Shown here in pieces: positions 22,793-29,949 of a DNA stretch of 33,143 bases. The notes under the pieces are model-generated. The model saw only the letters and a program-made list of their open reading frames with translations. It was not told the origin of the DNA and did no database searches. A program made the translations under genes and the position numbers. Every line of letters starts with the position of its first letter. The stretch's first letter is position 1. The stretch is from CBFGWV01 sp965652545. GTDB taxonomy: Bacteria > Pseudomonadota > Gammaproteobacteria > Competibacterales > Competibacteraceae. The stretch is taken from NCBI GenBank assembly GCA_965652545.1, contig CBFGWV010000025.1, positions 1 to 33,143 of the forward strand, in the 5' to 3' direction.

Positions 22793-23188
22793 ATGGCCGA
22801 ACTGCGTAGCCTGCTGGCCCTCAAAGGGGTAATGGCGGCATTCGAATTCCGCGGCAGCGGCGAGTTGCTCGACCAAGCGGTGGCCGAGGGCGCCAACCTG
22901 GACCTGGCCACGCTGGATCTGATCGCACACATGTGTGCGGCCAACATGAGCATGGCGACGCTGCAGGCGCGGGGATGGGAGGCCACCACCGGCATGCAGG
23001 GTTTTTACCCGGTACGCGAGGTCGTGCTGTTGGGCTTCGACTGGTCGGTGATGGTGACGGCGCGCTCTCGGGCGGCGAACAACCCTGGCGGAAACGCCGT
23101 TCTGCCACCGTATGTCGGCTTGATCCTGGCCAACCGGGACGTGAGCTATCAACAAGCGTTGGCTGCTTTTGCGGACCTCGCGCAGTGA
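22793..23188 (+). CDS. DUF2173-like (roadblock-type) protein, second of three, with C-terminal extension
   Basis: The 131 residues begin AELRSLLALKGVMAAFEFRGSGELLDQ, which is clearly the DUF2173 opening. The later TTGMQGFYPVREVVLLGFDWSVMVTA corresponds to the final strands but has lost the RGW motif of its neighbours. An extra C-terminal segment follows (NNPGGNAVLPPYVGLILAN onward, about 30 residues). AAGGAG lies five bases before the ATG. It overlaps the next gene by four bases (GTGA), so the group is an operon. Divergence from its two neighbours suggests a distinct role in a shared complex. Confidence 0.7.
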   Translation: MAELRSLLALKGVMAAFEFRGSGELLDQAVAEGANLDLATLDLIAHMCAANMSMATLQARGWEATTGMQGFYPVREVVLLGFDWSVMVTARSRAANNPGGNAVLPPYVGLILANRDVSYQQALAAFADLAQ

Positions 23189-23517
23189 TCAAACGGCTGC
23201 TGGCATTGAATGGCGTCGAGTTGGTGGCCCGTTTTCGCGACGACGGCCAACTGGCCGAAGGCTATGGGCTCTGTGGCCCCGAGGCGTTGCGCCGGCTGGC
23301 CCGGTTCGCCCACGACTATCGGCGATTGACCCAGGCCAATGCGGATCAACTGGCCATGTTCACCGGCATGCACGGCTGGACGCCGCCCAGAGGGTGGATC
23401 ATCCGGGGGGAGACCATGACGGTGTGCTGTATCGGCAGCATCGTCTGCGTGCTGTCTCCTGAGGTGGATGACTGGGACGATGTACTGATCGAAATGCAGG
23501 AGGTGTCGCACTGGTAA
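23185..23517 (+). CDS. DUF2173-like (roadblock-type) protein, third of three
   Basis: The 110 residues begin IKRLLALNGVELVARFRDDGQLAEGYG, the DUF2173 opening in its clearest form. They continue with TGMHGWTPPRGWIIRGETMTVCCIGSIVCVL, which carries the family's GW.P..GW....TV pattern. The start is GTG overlapping the preceding stop. No signal peptide or membrane helix is visible, so it should be cytoplasmic. The function is unknown; similarity to roadblock/LC7 is an inference from size and pattern. Confidence 0.75.
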   Translation: MIKRLLALNGVELVARFRDDGQLAEGYGLCGPEALRRLARFAHDYRRLTQANADQLAMFTGMHGWTPPRGWIIRGETMTVCCIGSIVCVLSPEVDDWDDVLIEMQEVSHW

Positions 23518-23579
23518 CGCATCCGACCAGACCGCTGGGCCGTTCATCAGGTACTGCTGAATCGAATCGTGCAGCCCTA

Positions 23580-23608
23580 TTGTAGGCATCAGTGGTTAAT
23601 CGGATAAT
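23580..23608 (+). promoter_or_regulatory. Sigma-70-type promoter of the L,D-transpeptidase gene
   Basis: TTGTAG (23580-23585) and GATAAT (23603-23608) are separated by exactly 17 bases and precede the chosen GTG start by about 46 bases. This supports the start at 23655 over the in-frame GTG at 23592, which would lie inside the promoter. Confidence 0.5.
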
Positions 23609-23654
23609 CCGTCGTTGTAATCGCCACAGCATTGTTGCTCTTGGGACAAATACC

Positions 23655-25346
23655 GTGAAGGTCCGTCTGGCTACCCGTTGGTTGACTGCGTTGTTGCTGA
23701 TCAGTGGCACCGCGTTCGCGACACCACCCGCACTTCCCCCCGCGGACAGTGTCCAGGCGGTGATCCGCAAGCATTTGGACGCCGACGATGCCTTTAGCGC
23801 CCTTGGGGCGCCGCTTGCACCCAGTAAGGAACTTCGCGCGTTCTACGAGCGGCGCGACTTCCGCATCGCGTGGTTTGACGAAAACGGCGTAAAGCCGGTC
23901 GCCAACGAGCTTGTCGAAACACTCGCGGAGGCCGAAAGCCACGGTCTGCGCGCCAACGACTACCGCCAGCGCCTGCTCAGCGATCAACTGGCTACCCTCA
24001 ACGACCTGATGGCCATCAGCCCACAGTATCTGGCCGAGCTGGATCTGACGCTGTCCTGGGCATTTCTCGGTTACGGCGACCACCTGCTCAGGGGCAGGGT
24101 CAAACCGGCCAGTGTGGACAAGGACTGGTTGATCGACACCCGTGATCGCGACCTTGCTGCGTTCATGGAGGCGGCAATCAGCGCCGGCCGAGTGGCCGCA
24201 CCCTTGAATAGTCTGGCGCCGGTCCATCAGGAGTACGCAACGCTGCGAGCCGGCCTGGCCGAGTACCGGGCCAAGGCGGCTGCCGGGGGGTGGCCGACGA
24301 TCAGCGCTGGCCCCAAGCTGCAACTGGGTTCCAGGGGCACGCGGGTGCAGGAGGTTCGCGCCCGCCTTCTGGCCGAGGGCGATCTGAAGCCGACGAACGC
24401 CGACAATGGGTTGATCGCGGTATCGAACACCGATGCCCCGCCGGCGGTCGAAGTATCCGACCCCGAGGTCTTCGACACCACGCTCGAGGCCGCGGTGAAG
24501 ACATTCCAGCGGCGCCATACACTGGATGACGACGGTGTCGTGGGGCCACGCACGCTGGCGGCCATGAACGTCACCGTGCAGGAGCGTTTGACGATCATCC
24601 AAGCCAATCTGGAACGGTGGCGGTGGCTGCCCGACCATTTCGGCCAGCGCTACATCCGCGTGGATATCGCCGGGTTCACCATGGCGGTCGTTGAAGAGGG
24701 TGAGGAGGTTTTCGGGAGCAAGATCGTCGTCGGCATGGCCGAGCGCCAGACGCCGGTGTTCACTGCGGACATGTCCTACGTCGTATTCAGCCCCTATTGG
24801 AACGTCCCGCGGTCGATCGCCGTGAAGGACAAACTGCCCCAGTTGCGCGAGGACGCCTACAAGCTGTTCCGGCAGAACATCCGCATATTCGATCGCAACG
24901 GCGTGGAGGTCGACCCGGGCATGGTGGACTGGAGCCAGTACGGGCGGAACAACTTTCCCTTCCGCATGCGCCAGGACCCAGGCGACAACAATGCCTTGGG
25001 CAAAGTGAAGTTCATGCTGCCCAACAGTCATGCCATCTATTTGCACGACACGTCGTCGCGTCAGTTGTTCGATCGCGTCGAGCGCTCCTACAGTTCCGGC
25101 TGCATCCGTGTCCAGAACCCGATCGAACTGGCCGAGTACCTGCTTCGCGATAGCGAGCGCTGGGACCGCGAGGCCATCATGTCGGCCTACAACGGACGAC
25201 GTGAGCGCACCGTCAATCTTCAGCGAAAGGTGCCGGTGTACCTGTTGTACTGGACGGCGCGTGCCGATGCCGACGGCCGGGTACAGTTCCGCAGCGACAT
25301 CTACAACCGTGACCCTGCGCTCCTGAGCGCCTTCAGCACACAGTGA
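23655..25346 (+). CDS. L,D-transpeptidase (YcbB/LdtD type)
   Basis: The 563-residue exported protein has a signal peptide (KVRLATRWLTALLLISGTAFA, cleavage near residue 22). An N-terminal scaffold domain follows (about 30-215), then a peptidoglycan-binding domain (about 225-305, LGSRGTRVQEVRARL and DDDGVVGPRTLAAMN). The YkuD catalytic domain (about 330-520) has the active site as His464 in YLHDTSS and Cys483 in YSSGCIRV. Such enzymes make 3-3 cross-links in the periplasmic cell wall or attach lipoproteins to it. The length and domain order fit YcbB. The start codon is GTG with a weak ribosome-binding site, chosen because it gives the signal peptide and lies below the promoter. Confidence 0.92.
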   Translation: MKVRLATRWLTALLLISGTAFATPPALPPADSVQAVIRKHLDADDAFSALGAPLAPSKELRAFYERRDFRIAWFDENGVKPVANELVETLAEAESHGLRANDYRQRLLSDQLATLNDLMAISPQYLAELDLTLSWAFLGYGDHLLRGRVKPASVDKDWLIDTRDRDLAAFMEAAISAGRVAAPLNSLAPVHQEYATLRAGLAEYRAKAAAGGWPTISAGPKLQLGSRGTRVQEVRARLLAEGDLKPTNADNGLIAVSNTDAPPAVEVSDPEVFDTTLEAAVKTFQRRHTLDDDGVVGPRTLAAMNVTVQERLTIIQANLERWRWLPDHFGQRYIRVDIAGFTMAVVEEGEEVFGSKIVVGMAERQTPVFTADMSYVVFSPYWNVPRSIAVKDKLPQLREDAYKLFRQNIRIFDRNGVEVDPGMVDWSQYGRNNFPFRMRQDPGDNNALGKVKFMLPNSHAIYLHDTSSRQLFDRVERSYSSGCIRVQNPIELAEYLLRDSERWDREAIMSAYNGRRERTVNLQRKVPVYLLYWTARADADGRVQFRSDIYNRDPALLSAFSTQ

Positions 25347-25350
25347 CAGC

Positions 25351-25881
25351 ATGGCACTGAGAGGCCAGGGCAGGGCGGCTGACCGGAGCTTGCTCGCCCT
25401 GATCGCCGCCATGACTGTGGTGGTGGTCAGTTCGAACATTCTGGTGCAGTACCCGATCAATGCCTGGCTTACCTATGGCGCGCTGACCTACCCGGTGGCG
25501 TTTCTGGTGACCGATATCACCAACCGTCGGTTCGGGCCCGCCGGCGCCCGCCGGGTGGCGCTCGTGGGCTTCGTGCTGGCCGTGCTGCTATCGATCATTC
25601 TGGCCACACCGCGTATTGCCCTGGCCTCCGGCACGGCCTTCCTGCTGGCGCAATGGCTGGACATCGCGGTGTTCGACCGTCTGCGCAACGGCCTGTGGTG
25701 GCAGGCGCCACTGGTGAGTTCGGCCCTGGCGTCCATACTCGATACGTTCGTATTCTTCGCGCTCGCATTCGCCGGCACCGGCGTCCCATGGATGACACTC
25801 GGCATGGGCGATCTGCTGGTCAAATGGGGCATGGCCATGGTTCTGCTACTACCCTACAAAACCTTTGGCAGTCGCACATAA
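25351..25881 (+). CDS. yhhQ: Queuosine precursor transporter (YhhQ/VUT family)
   Basis: The 176-residue membrane protein has six hydrophobic stretches. YPINAWLTYGALTYPVAFLVTDITNRRFG (34-62) is the diagnostic VUT family segment, and WWQAPLVSSALASILDTFVFF (116-136) is also conserved. E. coli YhhQ imports the 7-deazaguanine precursors preQ0 and preQ1 used for queuosine in tRNA. It begins four bases after the transpeptidase stop and is followed 26 bases later by the uracil permease, so the three may be co-transcribed. Two of the three move nucleobase-like substrates. Confidence 0.88.
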   Translation: MALRGQGRAADRSLLALIAAMTVVVVSSNILVQYPINAWLTYGALTYPVAFLVTDITNRRFGPAGARRVALVGFVLAVLLSIILATPRIALASGTAFLLAQWLDIAVFDRLRNGLWWQAPLVSSALASILDTFVFFALAFAGTGVPWMTLGMGDLLVKWGMAMVLLLPYKTFGSRT

Positions 25882-25907
25882 CACAAGAACCTGAACGAGG
25901 CGCTCGC

Positions 25908-27194
25908 ATGCAAAACGACATCCACTCGCCGGACTATCATTTCCGGCCCGCCCAGGCCTTGCTCGGCGCCCAGATGCTGTTCGTCGCCTTCGGCGCGCTG
26001 GTGCTGGTGCCGCTGCTCACCGGCCTGGACCCGAACGTCGCCTTGTTTACCGCCGGTGCCGGCACCTTGCTGTTCCAGTGGATCACCGGCGGCAAAGTGC
26101 CTATTTTCCTGGCCTCGTCGTTTGCGTTCATCGCGCCGATCATCGCCGGGGTCCAGATGTACGGCCTGCCGGCCACACTGGGCGGGCTGTTTGTGGCCGG
26201 TATCGTGTATATCGTGCTTGCCGCTCTGGTGCGCGGGTTTGGCGTCGGCATCCTGCACAAGATCCTCCCCCCGGTGGTCATCGGCCCGGTGATCATGGTC
26301 ATCGGTCTGATCCTCGCCCCGGTGGCGGTGAACATGGCCATGGGCAAGACCGGCGACGGCAGCGCCGAACTCGTGCCGCTGGCCACCGCGCTGCCGTTGG
26401 CGGTGCTGGCCCTGGCGACAACCGTGCTGGCTTCTTTGCTGGGCCGCGGCTGGCTACGCCTGGTGCCGATCCTGGCCGGGCTGGGCGCGGGCTACCTCGT
26501 GGCGCTGCCGTTGGGCTTGGTGAATTTCGCCCCGGTCGCGGCGGCACCATGGTTTGCGATGCCGAGCTTTGTGCTGCCGGAATTCAACTGGGCGGCCATC
26601 CTGTTCATCCTGCCGGTGGCGTTGGCACCAGCCATCGAACATTTCGGCGATGTGATCACCATCGGTTCGGTCACCGGCCGCGATTACCTGAAAAACCCCG
26701 GCGTCCATCGCACCTTGCTGGGCGATGGCCTGGCCACCAGCCTCGCCGCCATGCTCGGCGGCCCGCCCAACACGACCTACTCCGAAGTCACCGGGGCGGT
26801 TGCCATAACGCGCGCGTTCAATCCGGCGATCATGACCTGGGCGGCGATATTCGCCATCGTGCTGGCCTTTGTGGGTAAGCTGGGTGCACTGCTACAGACG
26901 ATTCCCACTCCGGTGATGGGCGGCATCCTGATCCTGCTGTTCGGGGCCATCACCGTCATCGGCCTGCAAACCCTGGTCCGCGCGGGTGAGAACCTCACCA
27001 TACCGCGCAATCTCGCCATCGTGGCCGTCATCCTGGTCAGCGGTACCGGCGGTCTGGTCATTGGCGGCGGCGGGTTCTCGCTATCGGGTATCGGCTTGGC
27101 GGGCGTGCTGGGTGTGTTCGTCAACGCCATACTGCCGCGGCAGCGGGAAGAGGCCGCCACGCGCAAAGGGGCCGACGACGAGACGAACCCCTAG
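25908..27194 (+). CDS. Uracil/xanthine permease (NCS2 family, UraA type)
   Basis: The 428 residues carry about 12-14 membrane segments. Near the N-terminus, PAQALLGAQMLFVAFGALVLVPLLTGLDPNVALFTAGAGTL is the UraA opening. SSFAFIAPI (about 70-78), PAIEHFGDVITIG (about 243-255, with the substrate-binding Glu) and GGPPNTTYSEVTG (about 284-296) are the expected binding motifs. It symports uracil or a related base with protons across the inner membrane. The ATG at 25908 has GAGG upstream; the frame is open further back but only inside the preceding gene. Confidence 0.92.
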   Translation: MQNDIHSPDYHFRPAQALLGAQMLFVAFGALVLVPLLTGLDPNVALFTAGAGTLLFQWITGGKVPIFLASSFAFIAPIIAGVQMYGLPATLGGLFVAGIVYIVLAALVRGFGVGILHKILPPVVIGPVIMVIGLILAPVAVNMAMGKTGDGSAELVPLATALPLAVLALATTVLASLLGRGWLRLVPILAGLGAGYLVALPLGLVNFAPVAAAPWFAMPSFVLPEFNWAAILFILPVALAPAIEHFGDVITIGSVTGRDYLKNPGVHRTLLGDGLATSLAAMLGGPPNTTYSEVTGAVAITRAFNPAIMTWAAIFAIVLAFVGKLGALLQTIPTPVMGGILILLFGAITVIGLQTLVRAGENLTIPRNLAIVAVILVSGTGGLVIGGGGFSLSGIGLAGVLGVFVNAILPRQREEAATRKGADDETNP

Positions 27195-27212
27195 CGATCG
27201 CGGCCGTCCGTC

Positions 27213-27905
27213 CTACTGCGGGCGCGGCACCGGGGTGTAGGGCTCGTCGCGATCGTGCAGATGCATACGGTATTCGACAAAGTCGTCGCAGTGATGGTGA
27301 TGGAAGAATGGATTGCCCTCCACCTGCTCGGCCACCGTGGAAACCGGCGTGATGCCGTAGTCGTGACCCGGTCGGATCACCGTCTGCGGTGGCAACTCCT
27401 CGCGTATTCTGCGCAACGAGGTGTACATCTGTTCCGGGTCCCCGCCACGCAGGTCGCAGCGGCCACAGCCGAAGACGAAGACCGTATCGCCGGTGATCAC
27501 TTGGTCGCCCAGATGGAAGCAGGCCGAGCCGGGGGTGTGGCCGGGCGTGTGCAGGATGGTGATCTCGGTATCGCCGATGCGCAGACGGTCGCCGCCGGCG
27601 TGCAGGGTCGGGCGCTGCAATGAAGCACCCCAGAACTCGGCTTCCGCCCGCAACAGATGCAACTGCGGGTCGCAATGGTTCAGCAGCGCTTCGACGCCGT
27701 TGATATGATCGTGATGGCTGTGGGTCAGCAGGACGTCGGTGATCGACAGGCCCAGTTCGTCGGCGCGGGCGATGATGGCCGGGACATCCCAGGCGGGGTC
27801 GACCACGGCAGCTTGGCGTGTGGCCTTGTCTTCGATCAGATAGATGAAATTGTCCATCGGACCCAGCGCCAGGGTGTGAATGCTGAACGGTGTGTCTTGA
27901 CGCAT
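27213..27905 (-). CDS. Metallo-beta-lactamase-fold hydrolase, glyoxalase II-like
   Basis: The 230-residue protein has the metal-binding motif THSHHDH (His62, His64, Asp66, His67) and the further ligands in HTPGHTPGS, TGDTVFVFGCGRCD and RPGHDYG. The FGCGRCD sequence after the bridging Asp resembles the FxxGCGR motif of hydroxyacylglutathione hydrolases and related thioesterases. It probably cleaves a thioester such as S-lactoylglutathione, but a persulfide dioxygenase role cannot be ruled out. The ATG at 27905 has GAGG nine bases upstream; GTG 27920 would add five residues. It diverges from fabA and is convergent with the uracil permease. Confidence 0.88.
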   Translation of the reverse strand: MRQDTPFSIHTLALGPMDNFIYLIEDKATRQAAVVDPAWDVPAIIARADELGLSITDVLLTHSHHDHINGVEALLNHCDPQLHLLRAEAEFWGASLQRPTLHAGGDRLRIGDTEITILHTPGHTPGSACFHLGDQVITGDTVFVFGCGRCDLRGGDPEQMYTSLRRIREELPPQTVIRPGHDYGITPVSTVAEQVEGNPFFHHHHCDDFVEYRMHLHDRDEPYTPVPRPQ

Positions 27906-27970
27906 CTGGCGGAACCTCACTAGGGTGCGGGTTTGTTTGCGCCTCCCTTGGTTGTGGCGGCGCGCTATAC

Positions 27971-27983
27971 GGTCAGTATGACC
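27971..27983. promoter_or_regulatory. Inverted repeat GGTCA-N3-TGACC between the hydrolase gene and fabA
   Basis: The repeat is perfect apart from its three-base centre and sits 34 bases upstream of the fabA start, next to possible promoter elements on both strands. The half-site core GGTC/GACC recalls FadR sites, but the spacing differs, so the regulator is unassigned. Confidence 0.35.
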
Positions 27984-28016
27984 CTAAACAATATGACAAT
28001 CGGAGACCACCACGTC

Positions 28017-28532
28017 GTGAGTCGTCAATCCAGTTTTACCCATGATGAGCTCCTGGCTTGCGCGCGCGGCGAGTTGTTCGGGCCGGGCAACGCGCAGTTG
28101 CCGCTCCCGCCCATGCTGATGGTCGATCGGATCGTCCATATCAGCGAAGACGGCGGCCAGTTCGGTAAGGGGCAGATCATCGCAGAGATGGATATCAACC
28201 CCGATCTGTGGTTTTTCGACTGCCACTTCATCGGCGATCAGGTCATGCCCGGCTGCCTGGGTCTGGATGCAATGTGGCAGTTGGTGGGTTTCTTCCTCGG
28301 CTGGATGGGCGGACCGGGGCGGGGGCGCGCGCTGGGTTGTGGCGAGGTCAAATTCACCGGGCAAGTACGCCCCGAGGCCAAGCTGCTGACCTATCGCATC
28401 AACATGAAGCGCGTCATCATGCGCAAACTGGTCATGGGTATCGCCAACGCCACCATGGAAGTCGATGGCCGCGAGATCTACAACGGCCAGGACCTGCGCG
28501 TGGGGTTGTTCACCAGTACTGAAGGCTTTTGA
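28017..28532 (+). CDS. fabA: 3-hydroxydecanoyl-ACP dehydratase/isomerase
   Basis: The 171-residue protein aligns throughout with E. coli FabA. DELLACARGELFG opens it, and the active site is complete as His70 in CHFIGDQVMPGC and Asp84 in CLGLDAMWQLVGF. It dehydrates 3-hydroxydecanoyl-ACP and isomerises the trans-2 to the cis-3 product, the branch point to unsaturated fatty acids. The start is GTG with GGAG upstream, chosen because it aligns with the family; ATGs at 27978 and 27993 would add an unusual extension. fabB follows after 50 bases, forming the typical fabAB unit. Confidence 0.96.
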   Translation: MSRQSSFTHDELLACARGELFGPGNAQLPLPPMLMVDRIVHISEDGGQFGKGQIIAEMDINPDLWFFDCHFIGDQVMPGCLGLDAMWQLVGFFLGWMGGPGRGRALGCGEVKFTGQVRPEAKLLTYRINMKRVIMRKLVMGIANATMEVDGREIYNGQDLRVGLFTSTEGF

Positions 28533-28582
28533 ACGCTGACCCACCATCGGGCAACGCAAGATTATTCTTGAGGAACAGACTG

Positions 28583-29797
28583 ATGCGACGCGTCGTTATT
28601 ACCGGTTTGGGTATTGTCAGCAGTATCGGCAACGATGCCCAATCCGTCACCGAGAGTTTGCGCGAGGGCCGCAGCGGCTTCGAGTTCGTGCCCGGGTACC
28701 AGGAGCTTGGCCTGCGCTCGCAGGTCGCCGGCACGGTGAAGCTGAACCCATCGGACCTCATCGACCGCAAAGTCTATCGCTTCATGGGCGATGCGGCGGC
28801 GTACAACTATCTGGCCATGGAGCAGGCGATTCGCGATGCGGGATTGTCAGCCGAGGATATCAGCGATCCGCGCATCGGGCTGATCACCGGTAGCGGCGGG
28901 GCCTCACCCGAGCACCTCGTCGCCGCGGCCGATACCCTGCGCGCAAAAGGCGTACGCCGCGTGGGGCCTTATATGGTTCCGCGGACCATGGCCAGCACCA
29001 CCTCGGCCTGCCTGGCGACGCCATTCAAGATCAAGGGCGTGAACTACTCGATCAGCTCGGCCTGTGCGACCAGCGCACACTGCATCGGCAACGGCTACGA
29101 GTTGATCCAATGGGGCAAGCAGGACATGGTATTTGCCGGTGGTGGTGAAGAACTGCATTGGTCGCTGACCCAGTTGTTCGACGCCATGGGCGCCCTGTCC
29201 AGCCGCTATAACGGTACCCCGGCCACAGCATCGCGCCCCTACGATAAGGACCGCGACGGTTTCGTCATCGCCGGTGGCAGTGGCACGGTGGTTCTCGAGT
29301 CCCTGGATCACGCCCTGGCCCGCGGCGCGAAGATCTACGCCGAAGTCGTCGGCTATGGTGCCACCTCCGACGGCTACGACATGGTTCAACCCTCCGGCGA
29401 AGGCGCCAGCCGCTGCATGCGTCAGGCGCTGGAAGGCGTGCAAGGGCCGGTGGACTATATCAATGTGCACGGCACCAGCACACCGGTCGGCGACGTTCGC
29501 GAGCTCGGTGCGCTGCGCGACGTGTTCGGCACTGATATACCCCCCTTCAGTTCCACCAAATCGCTGACGGGGCACTCATTGGGGGCCGCCGGCGTGCATG
29601 AAGCGATCTACAGCCTGCTGATGATGCAGCACGGCTTCATCGCCGCCTCGGCCAACATCGAAAACCTCGACCCGGAGGCCGAGGGCTACCCGGTCGTCCG
29701 CCAGCGGATCGACGATGTGCGTCTGGATACGGTGATGTCCAACAGTTTCGGCTTTGGTGGTACCAACGCCACCCTGGTGTTCCAACGCTATCGCTGA
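28583..29797 (+). CDS. fabB: 3-oxoacyl-ACP synthase I
   Basis: The 404 residues show the thiolase-fold condensing enzyme. The catalytic triad is Cys161 in SISSACATSAHC, His296 in INVHGTSTPVGD and His331 in LTGHSLGAAG, each offset by two from E. coli FabB. FGFGGTNATLVF closes the protein. It elongates the cis-3-decenoyl-ACP made by FabA, so the pair supplies unsaturated membrane lipids. GAGGA lies eight bases before the ATG. The gene ends just before repeat copy D and a strong hairpin. Confidence 0.96.
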   Translation: MRRVVITGLGIVSSIGNDAQSVTESLREGRSGFEFVPGYQELGLRSQVAGTVKLNPSDLIDRKVYRFMGDAAAYNYLAMEQAIRDAGLSAEDISDPRIGLITGSGGASPEHLVAAADTLRAKGVRRVGPYMVPRTMASTTSACLATPFKIKGVNYSISSACATSAHCIGNGYELIQWGKQDMVFAGGGEELHWSLTQLFDAMGALSSRYNGTPATASRPYDKDRDGFVIAGGSGTVVLESLDHALARGAKIYAEVVGYGATSDGYDMVQPSGEGASRCMRQALEGVQGPVDYINVHGTSTPVGDVRELGALRDVFGTDIPPFSSTKSLTGHSLGAAGVHEAIYSLLMMQHGFIAASANIENLDPEAEGYPVVRQRIDDVRLDTVMSNSFGFGGTNATLVFQRYR

Positions 29798-29839
29798 ACG
29801 GTCCAGGAGGGCCGAGTGACCCGCCATTCGCAACGATAT

Positions 29840-29871
29840 GTAGGACGGGTCAAGCAGACGCGATAGCCATC
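29840..29871. repeat. Degenerate single unit of the palindromic repeat (copy D)
   Basis: GTAGGACGGGTCAAGCAGAC followed by GCGATAGCCATC matches the left-hand unit of copies A and C with several substitutions. No facing unit was found. It lies between convergent fabB and the RND gene, on the high-G+C side of the composition change. Confidence 0.7.
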
Positions 29872-29903
29872 ATGGAGTGGTGGCGGCACTTAGAGTCCAA
29901 CCG

Positions 29904-29946
29904 AAAAGTAACCATCCCCCGGCAAAGGCGGGGGATGGTTACTTTT
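29904..29946. terminator. Bidirectional terminator hairpin
   Basis: A perfect 17-bp stem, 29904-29920 with 29930-29946, around a nine-base loop. The arms start with AAAAG and end with CTTTT, and the inner stem is G/C-rich (CCATCCCCC with GGGGGATGG). Both strands thus read as a stem followed by a T-rich end. It can terminate fabB from one side and the RND gene, whose stop is four bases away, from the other. Confidence 0.75.
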
Positions 29947-29949
29947 GAG

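Noticed and set aside
23589..25460. 623-residue minus-strand open frame opposite the L,D-transpeptidase
   Set aside because: The forward strand encodes a complete transpeptidase with active site and signal peptide; the antisense frame shows no domain.
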